A stretch of DNA of 64,000 nucleotides, from contig JAPTHN010000044.1 in the NCBI GenBank assembly GCA_026936325.1, positions 248,001 through 312,000 on the forward strand, written 5' to 3'. A program made the translations under genes and the position numbers. Source of the stretch: Platynereis dumerilii (lineage: Eukaryota > Annelida > Polychaeta > Phyllodocida > Nereididae). The notes beneath the pieces are model-generated. The model was not told the origin of the DNA. It saw only the letters and a program-made list of their open reading frames with translations, and did not search any database. This document shows positions 20,306 through 29,905 of this stretch, piece after piece; positions within the stretch are counted from its first letter, which is position 1, and the number at the start of each line of letters is the position of its first letter.

Positions 20306-22840
20306 ATGACACAGTCACTTCTTGAGATACTAAATGACGAATTTGATGAGGATCAGGTTGAAGCCCCCAGACTTTTTGTACAATCTCCTTATTACGAGAA
20401 TGAGGAACTTTGTGAAGTTTTGAAATCTAAGCAGAACACTTTCTCTGTTCTTAGTTTAAACTGCCAATCTCTGCAATCAAAGTTTAATGAATTAGAAGTA
20501 TACTTGAATTACTTTTCGGATGCTGGTAGCAAATTCACAATGGTGTGCCTCCAGGAAACATGGCTAGCTGACTATCATGATACGTCTCTGCTGCAGTTGA
20601 ATGGTTACAATTTCATATATAATCCATGCAGTGCAAGTAAACATGGTGGTACTGGTATCTACTTAGATAATTCCTATGACTATGTAGTGCTAGATATCAA
20701 AAGTAATGATATGCTGTGGGATGGCGTCTTCATTGAACTTTCTTTAAACAATGGTAACTTACCTTGTAAGAAAGTGGTCATAGGCAATATTTATAGACCG
20801 CCAAGGGAAAGCTCTGAGACCTATGAAAAGTTCATTAATGAAATTTATGAAATTACTACTCAAATCTCAAATCGAAATGTTGAGCTGATTCTGACTGGCG
20901 ACTTTAATATCAATTTATTAAAAGCGAACGAAAAAGAATATGTAAATTATTTCTTGAATGCTCTGCTTAGCAATGGTCTTCTCCCAAAGATAACACTGCC
21001 TACTAGAATCTCGTCAACCAGCAAAACTCTGATAGACAATTGCTTTGTTAAAATATCTGACAATTTTTCTAAAACTACTGCTGGTATCCTACTTCAGAAT
21101 ATTTCAGACCACCAACCGTATTTTGTAATTTTTGACTTTCTTACTCCAAAAAGTCACAGAATAAGGTATGTTAAGACTTTTAGCAATACTGAGAAAGACT
21201 GGATCAACTTTAAAAATCACTTTATTGATATATGCTCCATGAGCAATTTCACTCGAGGAGCTGATTCTGATCCAAACTCAAACTATGAATTGTTAGACAA
21301 ATGCATCAAAAACTCATTAGACAAATGTATGCCCTGTAAGGTGGTGAAATTTAAAAAACATAAGCATAAGAAATCAAATTGGATCACACAGGGTATCGTG
21401 CGATCTATTTGCTTTCGAGACAAGTTGTATCAAAGACTTCAAAATACCCCTTCAGATACATCATTATATCATACTTTGAAAACCAATTTGAAAACTTATA
21501 ATGGGATTCTTAGGCAAAGCATAAGAAGAGCCAAAGCAAGTTACTATAGATCCTGCTTTCTCAGATATAGAGATGACATGAAAAATACCTGGATGACTAT
21601 CAAAGAAATTCTTAATAAATCTCCAGGTAATAGATCGTATCCAGACAAATTTGTTGTGGATAATGTGGAAATAACAGATCCTAAAAAAATTGCTAATTGC
21701 TTCAATAAGTACTTTGTTGAAATTGGAGCTTCACTTGCTGACAGAATACAAACCGAGGCAGATTTTAACAACTATTTTGAAACTGAGGTCTCGACAACGT
21801 TTCAATTTACTGATATTGATGAAAATGCCATCAGAAAAATTATTGATGAACTCAAACCGAAAACTAGCTATGGTATAGACCGTATATCCAATAAGCTCCT
21901 TAAGTTCATTAAGAATGAAATATCACCTTTTCTCACCCTGATTATTAACCAATGCCTAAATTCTGGCACTTTTCCTGATGCTCTAAAAGTAGCTAAGGTC
22001 TTACCAATACACAAAAAGGATGATTCCAGAATATTAGGAAATTATCGTCCAGTGTCAATATTGTCTAGTGTGTCAAAGGTCTTTGAGAGAGTTATTCATA
22101 ACCAGCTCTATGAGTATTTTGACTCCAATAAATTGTTTTATGAAAATCAGTATGGATTTCGCAAAAGGCATTCTACTGAGCTGGCTTCTCTTGAAACAAT
22201 AGATCGGATTACCCAGGCTATGGATAAAAATGAGGTTCCAATCAATGTTTACTTAGACCTCTCAAAGGCCTTTGACACACTGGACCACCAAATCCTGATA
22301 AAGAAACTCAAAAACTATGGGATTTCTGGAAAGTCCTTGAAGCTTATGAATAATTATTTGTGCTATCGCAAACAATATGTCATGTTTGATGATACTATTT
22401 CTGATATGTTACCCATAAAGACTGGAGTACCGCAAGGGTCAATTCTTGGGCCATTGCTCTTTATAATTTATCTCAATGACTTAAGAAATGTTTGTACGAT
22501 CTTTAAACCTGTGATATATGCGGATGATACCTCACTTTTTGCAGTCTTGGAAGCTTTTGGGCATGAAAGAACTGAATTGGAAGGGAATATCAACAATGAA
22601 TTAGAAATTATCAATACTTGGTTCAAAGCCAATAAGCTATCTGTTAATGCAAACAAATCCAAGGCAATGCTTTTTCACAAACCACAGAAGAAAGTTGAAA
22701 ATTTCTCTATCAAAATGGATTCGGCTAACATTGACTTTGTGAAAGAGTTTAACTACCTGGGCATAATTTTTGATCAGAGCATTTCCTGGAAACCTCATCT
22801 ACTCAAAATATCTAAAAAGATTTCCGTACCATTGGTATAA
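20306..22840 (+). CDS. LINE ORF2: APE-type endonuclease and reverse transcriptase (main part)
   Basis: 844 codons to a stop created by a frameshift. Endonuclease (EEP fold) residues about 46-275: LNCQS with Asn52, LQETW with Glu84, NIYRPP with Tyr163, GDFNI with Asp199 and Asn201, IDNCF with Asp244, and SDH with Asp268/His269. All catalytic positions are present. Reverse transcriptase about 510-790: LPIHKKDD, NYRPVSIL, NQYGFR, YLDLSKAFDTLDH with Asp651, GVPQGSILGPLLF and YADD at 738-741. It would nick target DNA and prime cDNA synthesis from LINE RNA. The start codon overlaps the stop of an upstream open frame (ATGA). Near 22,825 one base is missing, so translation leaves frame and meets TAA at 22,838; the rest continues in the next frame. 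Confidence 0.93.
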   Translation: MTQSLLEILNDEFDEDQVEAPRLFVQSPYYENEELCEVLKSKQNTFSVLSLNCQSLQSKFNELEVYLNYFSDAGSKFTMVCLQETWLADYHDTSLLQLNGYNFIYNPCSASKHGGTGIYLDNSYDYVVLDIKSNDMLWDGVFIELSLNNGNLPCKKVVIGNIYRPPRESSETYEKFINEIYEITTQISNRNVELILTGDFNINLLKANEKEYVNYFLNALLSNGLLPKITLPTRISSTSKTLIDNCFVKISDNFSKTTAGILLQNISDHQPYFVIFDFLTPKSHRIRYVKTFSNTEKDWINFKNHFIDICSMSNFTRGADSDPNSNYELLDKCIKNSLDKCMPCKVVKFKKHKHKKSNWITQGIVRSICFRDKLYQRLQNTPSDTSLYHTLKTNLKTYNGILRQSIRRAKASYYRSCFLRYRDDMKNTWMTIKEILNKSPGNRSYPDKFVVDNVEITDPKKIANCFNKYFVEIGASLADRIQTEADFNNYFETEVSTTFQFTDIDENAIRKIIDELKPKTSYGIDRISNKLLKFIKNEISPFLTLIINQCLNSGTFPDALKVAKVLPIHKKDDSRILGNYRPVSILSSVSKVFERVIHNQLYEYFDSNKLFYENQYGFRKRHSTELASLETIDRITQAMDKNEVPINVYLDLSKAFDTLDHQILIKKLKNYGISGKSLKLMNNYLCYRKQYVMFDDTISDMLPIKTGVPQGSILGPLLFIIYLNDLRNVCTIFKPVIYADDTSLFAVLEAFGHERTELEGNINNELEIINTWFKANKLSVNANKSKAMLFHKPQKKVENFSIKMDSANIDFVKEFNYLGIIFDQSISWKPHLLKISKKISVPLV

Positions 22841-23397
22841 TGACTAAATTAAAACATTTGTTACCGACACATGTTTTAAAAATGATATATGACGCTCTTA
22901 TTCTTCCATACTACAATTATGGCTCACTTGTTTGGGGTTCTTGCTCACACAAGTTGTTTAAACTGCAAAAGAAAGCTATTAGAACTATTGCTGCTGAAAA
23001 ATACAACGCACATACTGACCCGATTTTCAAAAAATTGAACTTACTCAAAATCGATGATATTGTTAAACTGCAAGAACTAAAGTTCCTATATAAATTGGAA
23101 AATAATATGCTTCCTCAGTATTTTCTTGGTGGAGACATGTTAGTGCGACACACTGATATTCACAATTATGGAACAAGAAATGCTGCCAACTATAGAGTCC
23201 CACTTAGCAAACATGCACTGGTGAAAAATAGCATTCGGTACAGACTCCCAGACATTTCAAATAACTGTCCTCCAGAAATCAAGGAGAAGATACATACACA
23301 CAGTTATTTTGGCTTTTCTAAATATGTGAAAACCCACATGCTGGGAAGGTATGAAGTTGTATGTACCATTCAAAACTGCTATATTTGTACCAACTAA
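22840..23397 (+). CDS. LINE ORF2 C-terminal part (RT thumb and Cys motif), out of frame
   Basis: Continuation of ORF2 after the one-base frameshift near 22,825; the ATG at 22,840 is internal Met, not a real start. It opens MTKLKHLLPTHVLKMIYDAL, the thumb region that follows the RT palm, then NYGSLVWG and a long C-terminal region typical of CR1/L2-like ORF2. The last residues, CTIQNCYIC, have four-cysteine-like spacing. The second LINE at 45,078-45,629 ends in the equivalent CDIRDCYIC, so this terminal motif is conserved in the family. With the frame restored, ORF2 would be about 1,030 aa, a normal length. Confidence 0.88.
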   Translation: MTKLKHLLPTHVLKMIYDALILPYYNYGSLVWGSCSHKLFKLQKKAIRTIAAEKYNAHTDPIFKKLNLLKIDDIVKLQELKFLYKLENNMLPQYFLGGDMLVRHTDIHNYGTRNAANYRVPLSKHALVKNSIRYRLPDISNNCPPEIKEKIHTHSYFGFSKYVKTHMLGRYEVVCTIQNCYICTN

Positions 23398-24350
23398 TAA
23401 TAAATGTTATATTATATTAGTTGAGGGATTCATTGAATGGTGCTTCTAGAATTTTTGCATGTGCTCAAGCTTCCTGTGATCGATATAGGCCTATGGTGCA
23501 TTTTGATTTTAAAGGCCCTTTTGATAGATATTGGTCTTGCAATGCCTCTGACATTACCAAGTGAGTTTCACATAATTTTACTTTGAAATATGCATGTGAG
23601 TATCATTAAATGGCGCTTTTGAAATATGCATGTGATTTTCATCCAAACTTTCTTTTGATATGTGCAAACTGACTCTAAGGATGATTACGATATTATTTTG
23701 GTCTTGTAGAGCCGTTGAACTGACCAAGTGAGCTTCATACAACTATACTTTTGAAATATGCATGTGAGTTTCATTGAAAGATGTTTTGAAATATGCATGT
23801 GAGTTTCATCCCAAGTTACTTGTGATATATGCAAATTGATTCTAAGGATGCTTATTATATATATATTGGTCTCATTACGCCTCAAAAATACCAGATGATA
23901 TACTTGGTTTTTTTTTGTTTTTTTGTTTTTTTGTTTTTTTTTTTTTTTTTTTAATTACATTTTGAAGTACTTTGATGTTTATGCTAAAAAAAGAGAGTGA
24001 GAAAAAAGGTGTTCTTTGATATTGTTGATGCTCGAACATCCTAAGATGTTTATGTAATTTTGCTATCACTAATTATAGTCATCATTAATTATATATTATT
24101 CTCAATTTGCTCCTCAATCAATTTCAAAAATAACAATAACTTCTCATACAGAATTTTATAAAAATTGTATAATGGTATGCATGGTTCTCTCAGCAGTCAA
24201 TTCCACTCAGGGTGGTCACTCGTCAGCGACAATATTTTTGTCTTAGAGTGATCTCCCGCCTATTAATGAAAAGTGTTTACTTTAAAAAAAAAAAAACGGA
24301 CATGTATTTCATAGGCGAATAAATGTGTCTTGAGTCTTGAGTCTTGAGTC
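23398..24350 (+). repeat. LINE 3' UTR with ~167-bp tandem repeats and CTTGAGT tail
   Basis: TTGGTCT-started units begin at 23,531, 23,698 and 23,866, a period of 167-168 bp. Each unit carries paired GAAATATGCATGTGAG strings. A T-rich low-complexity block (about 23,908-23,955) follows. The element ends in three CTTGAGT units at 24,328-24,350, immediately before MITE sequence resumes. Such tails replace poly(A) in CR1/L2-like LINEs and are thought to mark where reverse transcription starts. Confidence 0.8.
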
Positions 24351-24653
24351 TAGGTTTCACGCGGATATTTAGTACCCCCCCCTCAACATACAAAGCAATA
24401 CATACATATATACTGTTATTATACACGGCCACGCATACTGAGATTGGCGTCATTTCGTGGACTTTTGCGCGTTAAAAAGTCAAAATAAAATGAGTTTATG
24501 CATGTTTTTTAACATTTTTTCTTTGTTAAAATTTCTTACCCCCCCTTGGAAGTGCTGGCAAAAATTAATACCCCCCCCTTGAAACACATGTGAAAAGTAC
24601 CCCCTCGGCCAAAACTCCCACCCCCCCAGTCATAAATTCTGAACGGTCCCTTA

Positions 24654-25760
24654 TACAACTGCTATTGTTACTGGAAATAATCTGTTTTTTATTTCAGAAA
24701 TATCACTTCAGCAAAGCCTTCAGTGATTAAGTCAGACACGCCCACAGATCTGGCCAATGAACAGGCTTTTACACAAGTTATGCAAATGAGGCCGATTTTG
24801 CCGATTCACACATTTCCGTATGTCGTAGGTGAATGATTCTTATAGTGATAGATAGATCTCTCTGAGAGCTTTAAAATGATAGCTCTTAGGTCTCTGTGGA
24901 GTGAAAACTCGTCGTGTAAATTGCCGGTAAACTTTTGAAGTGGGGAGAAATACTGCTCGCTGATTGGCCAAGACGCTCGTGACGTAAATTCATTAAAATT
25001 TGCAGTCATTGATGCAATCGTCTAGGGTAGATTCTCTGGGTGAGAAATATAAGTAAAACCAGAAAAAAATGGATAAATCCCAATGTTTAGAAGAACGTTG
25101 TCCGCAATAATTGTCTTTTCCAGAAAACTAAATACTTTGTCAACCAAAATTCTTCTGCAATAATGGAGTCAAATTTATACATACAATCGTATGTCATGCA
25201 TCGACAAAATCAAAAAGATTAATTAGAGATCATAAAACAGACAGATTCCTTAATAAGGGATACAATGTCAAATACCACTTGGGAATTATACAGGAAATGA
25301 TGCTGTATCCCACAGTGAATGGCTGATTACCCCCAATTACGCCTGTTAACAAGTGTCACTGATGTTGAGCCCAGAGAAGACTGATAAATTACTCTTGTGA
25401 AGTTGCAAGTCCCTGGGGAAATCTTTGTGTGCTCAATTTCCATTACAAAAATAGTTACTTCCAAACAACCAAACAAAGTGTGTTAGCCTTGTAAAACCTC
25501 ACAGTGCAGGAAACAAAACTACTATTTTCAAGCCAATTACAGATGATTATGGAATACATATGCTGGAAAAAAAATCACATTCAGTCCTTGTGTTTACGAA
25601 TATGAAATCATCTGTAAACACAGTATTCAAAAAGAAATATTTACAATTCCCAAAAACTGAAATCAAGGAATAATTGGTATTTCAGAAGTATTTTGTATTA
25701 ATTAATTGCCTAGCATAAAATTATGTTACACTACACTGAAATATTGCACACTTTGACAAG
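24654..25760. other. Gene-free stretch with family R fragment and CCAAT/CRE-like motifs
   Basis: At 24,958-24,985 there is TGATTGGCCAAGACG followed by GTGACGTAA, an inverted CCAAT plus CRE-like pairing. 25,020-25,042 repeats the string at 409-431. 25,240-25,425 is the reverse complement of family R sequence at 37,905-38,050. No coding sequence recognised. Confidence 0.55.
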
Positions 25761-25825
25761 TTAGACATTTTGACTAAGGTAGTCAAAAAAGCTAACTTGT
25801 TTTTGACCTTAGTCAAAATGTCTAA
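25761..25825. repeat. Perfect 20-bp inverted repeat
   Basis: TTAGACATTTTGACTAAGGT (25,761-25,780) and its exact complement (25,806-25,825) are separated by 25 nt. A related TTAGTCAAATTGTCT follows at about 25,839-25,853. Probably a small fold-back MITE. Confidence 0.75.
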
Positions 25826-25910
25826 GAAAAATTCACACTTAGTCAAATTGTCTGAAATGGTTTGTCAATATTGCACATGCGCACATGTCATTTCCTGTTT
25901 AATTTCAAAA

Positions 25911-25951
25911 ATGGCTCCAGAAAGGAGAAGACAGTCGAAGGAGCAAAATAC
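25911..25951 (+). other. Possible first coding exon (weak)
   Basis: ATG starts MAPERRRQSKEQN and runs into a GTAAATG donor-like site, with a stronger GTAAGT a few bases on (after an in-frame stop). Upstream is an NRF1-like GCACATGCGCAC (25,873-25,884) and an ETS-like TTTCCTG. The arrangement resembles a TATA-less promoter and short first exon, but no partner exon in matching phase is identified. Low confidence. Confidence 0.2.
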
Positions 25952-26534
25952 GTAAATGTAAGTTTTAAACCACTTCTAACAGGGTTACAGAGCCGCTTTT
26001 GGTGTCATTTTGTTCGTCTCTACCTCTAGATCACGGATATATTTACAGGAAAAGACTTTATTGGGGGGGGGGGGAATGTAGATAAATAGCGTATTTATGG
26101 ATCCGTCTTGTCAGTCTATGCAACATGATTTTGAATGTTTTAGAAATTCTTTCAACCCCCCCCCTCCATACAAGGTGCAAATTTGGTTCCAGCTATCCTC
26201 TCCCGGCTCTCACTGGATTATTGTATTTTATGCATCAAATTAATTAGTTAAGTCAGGGGCGGATTCAGGACTTTTCGAAGGGGGGGAGGCAGCAATACTT
26301 ATACCATTGGAGTCTCTAGAAATTGTTTTCCCCCAAATAGCAATATGAAAAGGATAAAAAAGAGGTCGAGACATGAATGCAAATAAAGTGTGAATGAATG
26401 CAGAGAAGCAGTATTATATGAACATGTGGTACTCGCATAACATGTCAATTTGTTCTCTTTGAGTATACACGTACATAGCTGTTTATGATGTTTATGTTTA
26501 CGATGTTTCTGTTATGCGAGTATATATATTACAG
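25952..26534. other. Gene-free stretch with G and C runs
   Basis: Includes G and C runs near 26,066 and 26,157, a GGGGCGGATTCAGG repeat edge near 26,263 and no coding sequence. Confidence 0.5.
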
Positions 26535-26661
26535 TTGTCTAATGGGTAAATGTGGGACATGAAGATATGTAGGCCAATGTACAACGAGGCCGTAAGGCCG
26601 AGTTGTACATGATATTCGAGGGTGTACATATCTCATGTCCCACAATTTACCCAATAGACAA
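26535..26661. repeat. 127-bp palindromic module
   Basis: Arms TTGTCTAATGGGTAAATGTG and its near-exact complement ending AGACAA enclose a GAGGCCGTAAGGCCGAG hairpin. Structurally like the palindromes at 15,906, 35,701 and 55,492 although the sequences differ. Confidence 0.8.
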
Positions 26662-26793
26662 TTTTTTTTTTACCATGAAACCCCCTATTATCACAAGAAA
26701 GTTATGAAAATTTTGAGCCAAATTCTGTAAAAAAAAAAATTTTCAAGGAATCAGTGACCACCGTTTTAACCCCCCCCCCCACCTTTTCTCCAG

Positions 26794-26885
26794 AGTTACA
26801 AAATCTTTGCCACAAAAAAGAAGCAGCTGTTACTGATGATGTGAAAGAGAGGTTGGAAGACGTCCTCATGGTGACACCATTGTGA
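26794..26885 (+). other. Possible terminal exon of an unknown gene (weak)
   Basis: A polypyrimidine tract and acceptor (ACCTTTTCTCCAG) precede an open stretch whose second phase reads LQNLCHKKEAAVTDDVKERL plus nine residues to TGA. The composition is protein-like, with an amphipathic charged helix. It does not join in phase with the possible exon at 25,911. An ATTAAA followed by an A run lies at about 27,525-27,547. Could be a relic of a host or transposon gene. Confidence 0.25.
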
Positions 26886-27576
26886 GGTCACATCTCATGC
26901 TGCAGTGCTCCAGTGTCAATAATGAAGCACCAAACCATTGGAAATGACTACATGTACAATGGTGTACATAATGCTAATTTTCACTGTCGAGTGGTACAAA
27001 TATGTCTTGTGCTCCCTTAATCCTCTGTTGTAGTGCTCAATCGTTATGGTGCTTTGCTAACAATGCTTTTTTTAACATGCTTAGACAATGGCTGACATAA
27101 TTTACCCTCAGTCCTGGCCTAACTAAAATCTGCCGTTCAACTTTGAACCAGACTAGGTTAGGGCCGTGTGTCTATTCGCAACAAATTTTCACATTTTCTA
27201 TTAATCTTGGATGTATGTAGATGATTTTGTTTCCATTTTATATTTATTACACATGTCAGTATATATACAGTATATGTATGTTTCAAATCAAGTGCTTAAT
27301 TTGGTTCATTGATGTGTCATTATGGTGCTTTTTAATTGCAGTATTACCATGATTTTATGAAAATTGATATTTTTTCATTCTCTTTAGATGTAGTTTATAG
27401 TAACTATCCCTTCCTTTTGTATATATATATATCTTCTTTGTGTCTTCATAGTTATTTTTTACCATTATATATATATATGATTTTATTCGTAATGAGACAT
27501 TACAGCTGATAAGATTAATTGAAGTATTAAAGCTTAAAAAAAAAAAATTACAATCAAATTGTAGAAATGAAATGTA
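26886..27576. other. Gene-free stretch
   Basis: AT-rich with TATA microsatellite-like runs (about 27,420-27,475). No gene recognised. Confidence 0.5.
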
Positions 27577-28439
27577 CACACTCAGAAAAAAAGGTTACAC
27601 AAACATCCATATGTGGTTTTTTGGCTTGTCACCAGTATAAAACCACTTCTGGTTTTTTAAAAACCCTTTCGATGTGGATGTTTGAAAAACCACCATCTTA
27701 AAATCCACTTTGGAATGATATAAAACCTTCAGTGGTTTATCAACAAACCGATGACTCATTGTTCAACACAGATTTTCTGGTTGTTTATTAAACCATTTGT
27801 GGTTTATGGAATAATCAAATGTTTCATTAGTTGGTTTTGTACATATTCATCCTTGGTTTTTATAGAAACCAAGTGAAGTATATGTTCACCCTTTTTGGGT
27901 TTTACAAATATCCATAACTGGTTTTATATTATTCCATCATGGGGTGCATTTTAAACCAAAATTGGTTTTTCTGGTAATCAGTTGTATATTTTCATGATTC
28001 CCAAAGGGCTTTCATAACCATATCAAAAATTTAAGTAAAAGTTAGCTGGTTTGCTGGATAACCATGATAAGATTTTCAAATGTCCATGAATGATTTTTCA
28101 CCTCACCATCGGTGTTTTGAAAAAAAAAATTCTAGTTTATAGACAAATTTCATCTTTTTTTTTTGTATTTGAGCACACAGGGAGAAAATACTTCTGAGCA
28201 GAAAGACAATAGGAAGCCATCTGACTTTATTTATTCATATATATTTATTAAACTTTCAAAATACAAGACCAAAATAAAATTGACATGTATAAAGAAATAT
28301 ACTTAAGTGTACGAAGAAATAACATGTCTATAGCTACTACTCAAACATGTTCAAACATAAACTGCATATTTTTCATATTTGAATATGACTTTTGTAAAAA
28401 CACAAAAATGAACTGCCATCCTGATATATATTACATTTG

Positions 28440-28680
28440 TTAATGTAATAGTCCATGAAGAATGCATTGTAATGTCCATAAATGTGAAAATGTTCTTCTA
28501 AATGTTGGTGAACGCTGGATGTCGTACACGTGGTAAGGAGTATACTGATGCAAGAAAGAACCAAGGTAAAGGCCCATACTGTCATCCTCGGAAATGCTGA
28601 TTGTAGCTGACGTGTGTCCAATGGACTTCGAGATGGACCACAATTCTTCAAGATTTGCTGTTGAGCACTTGGCTTCGCTC
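28440..28680 (-). pseudogene. Transposon T1 gene, candidate last exon
   Basis: On the minus strand the acceptor TTGCTTGCATTTCAG ends at 28,681. One phase then reads through SEAKCSTANLEELWSISKSI and on to a stop at 28,440-28,442, about 80 codons; a second phase is also open, so phase is uncertain. AATAAA signals (minus strand) lie about 200 nt downstream. The product matches no family I know. It could be the C-terminal end of a transposon-borne protein. Confidence 0.4.
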
Positions 28681-28953
28681 CTGAAATGCAAGCAATCACA
28701 ATGTTACTTTTCATAAGTACATAAACAAAATATTATGCAGTGCTTATTGCATTGGATTCAGCACACACTGAAACAATGAGTTTAACTTCCTGCCTGATTC
28801 TGAAACAATCTTCACAGCATTACAATTAATTGTGCCACATACAGTTGTTGAACGTTTTAACTTGAAATAGAATACAATTCTATTGCATATTTTATGGCAG
28901 TCGATCCACTGGTTTTATTAAAATATCTAAATAAGCTAGGAAAGAGAGCTGAA

Positions 28954-29097
28954 CACTTTGCTAGCTACATTAAAATGCAAAGCAAAGAATTTGTGACTTG
29001 CAATGCCCTTCATTTAAGATGGTATGTGCACTTTGCTAGTTACATTAAAATGCAAAGCAAAGAATTTGTGACTTGCTATGCCCTTCATTTAAGAATT
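28954..29097. repeat. 75-bp direct duplication
   Basis: CACTTTGCTAG begins at 28,954 and again at 29,029. The following ~66 bp are almost identical, so this is a recent tandem duplication inside transposon T1. The period is a multiple of three, which keeps a fortuitous frame open. Confidence 0.85.
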
Positions 29098-29247
29098 TAG
29101 GGAAAGACAACATAAAAATAGAGCACAGAAACAGTATGACACAAAAATGAGATACCCACCATTTCATTTGTCTGCCTCAAGGGCATCACCAATCTGGGTC
29201 AGAGAAAAGTTTTTCACGGATGATTCCAGAGACCTATCCAGACCCGC

Positions 29248-29304
29248 TCAGGAGGTAAGCTCATCCAGTTCCACTGGTTGGATGAGCTTAATTTCACGTA
29301 GAAG
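29248..29304 (-). pseudogene. Transposon T1 gene, candidate middle exon
   Basis: Acceptor TTATTTGTGTTTCAG ends at 29,305 on the minus strand. In phase 0 the exon reads LLREIKLIQPVELDELTS and then meets TGA at 29,248-29,250. The same frame stays protein-like for a further ~27 codons (AGLDRSLESSVKNFSLTQIG), so the stop looks like a decay mutation. Phase 0 fits the end of the upstream exon at 29,742. Function unknown. Confidence 0.4.
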
Positions 29305-29741
29305 CTGAAACACAAATAATTTAATAGTTAGCCACACTCTATTAAGAAATACCCCACCACAAATCATTTGTTTCAAGACTGCCAAAAAGTGATTTATTTA
29401 TTTCACCAAAACTGAGCAAGTAATTATTATTAAAAAAAAATCCAAGCCCACCTCTTTGAGATTAAATGGTGGCCCCCTTGGATAGAGACATATTATGTAT
29501 CAAATTACTTGTCAATTATAAAAACTGTTTCCATTGTGATTTCTGGAAAGTGATCAAAGACCATATAATCCTTACTTTCCAAAAATGCATGATCATCAGC
29601 GACTAACCAGTTTTTTTAAATGTGCACACTCTCTGAATAAAGACCTTTACATAAAATAGAGTGACTTGTTTGTCAAATAAATGTTAGCTAATATTCTCAT
29701 GCGGCTCATAAACAAAAGAAAATGAATCATAACATTCCTAC

Positions 29742-29905
29742 CATGGAACTGAGGGTAAACCAGGATGAGCTTGCCTCTTCATTCAAGAAACAAATCAGTT
29801 GAGAGATGGTCACTGCACTGTCTGGAACACCAACTGACTCTCACAAAAGGTATAGAATTGTGTCTCATGTCTGACAAAATCACCTTGTGATTAGCATCAA
29901 AACAC
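29742..29905 (-). pseudogene. Transposon T1 gene, candidate upstream exon
   Basis: Bounded by an acceptor (CACTGTTACAG, ending at 29,906) and a donor (ATG then GTAGGAATG at 29,741) on the minus strand. It reads FDANHKVILSDMRHNSIPFV and, after a one-base frame change near the middle, VPDSAVTISQLICFLNEEAS plus SSWFTLSSM. It ends on a codon boundary that matches the phase of the next exon. Protein unrecognised. The frameshift marks it as decayed. Confidence 0.4.

Larger units (their letters stand above)
17687..24350 (+). mobile_element. CR1/L2-like LINE with NADAR-bearing ORF1, near full length
   Basis: About 6.66 kb inserted into MITE M2. Order: short 5' UTR, ORF1 (17,793-19,184), a 1.1-kb spacer, ORF2 (20,306-23,397 with one frameshift), a repeat-containing 3' UTR and a tail of CTTGAGT units (24,328-24,350). 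The 5' and 3' junctions fall at the same point of the MITE, giving a very short target duplication (TAG or CTAG). Two-ORF layout with an APE-type endonuclease and a short tandem tail instead of poly(A) fits the CR1/L2/Jockey assemblage; the exact clade needs a phylogeny. Long intact ORFs mean recent insertion. Confidence 0.9.
17574..24650 (-). mobile_element. PIF/Harbinger-like MITE M2, split by a LINE
   Basis: Ends are inverted repeats starting GGGACCGTTCAGAATTTATG, and TTA flanks both sides (17,571-17,573 and 24,651-24,653), matching the TTA-type target duplication of PIF/Harbinger elements. Left part 17,574-17,686 and right part 24,351-24,650 together align with the unbroken copy at 62,849-63,254 (reverse orientation). 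This proves that the LINE between them inserted later. No transposase. Confidence 0.8.
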
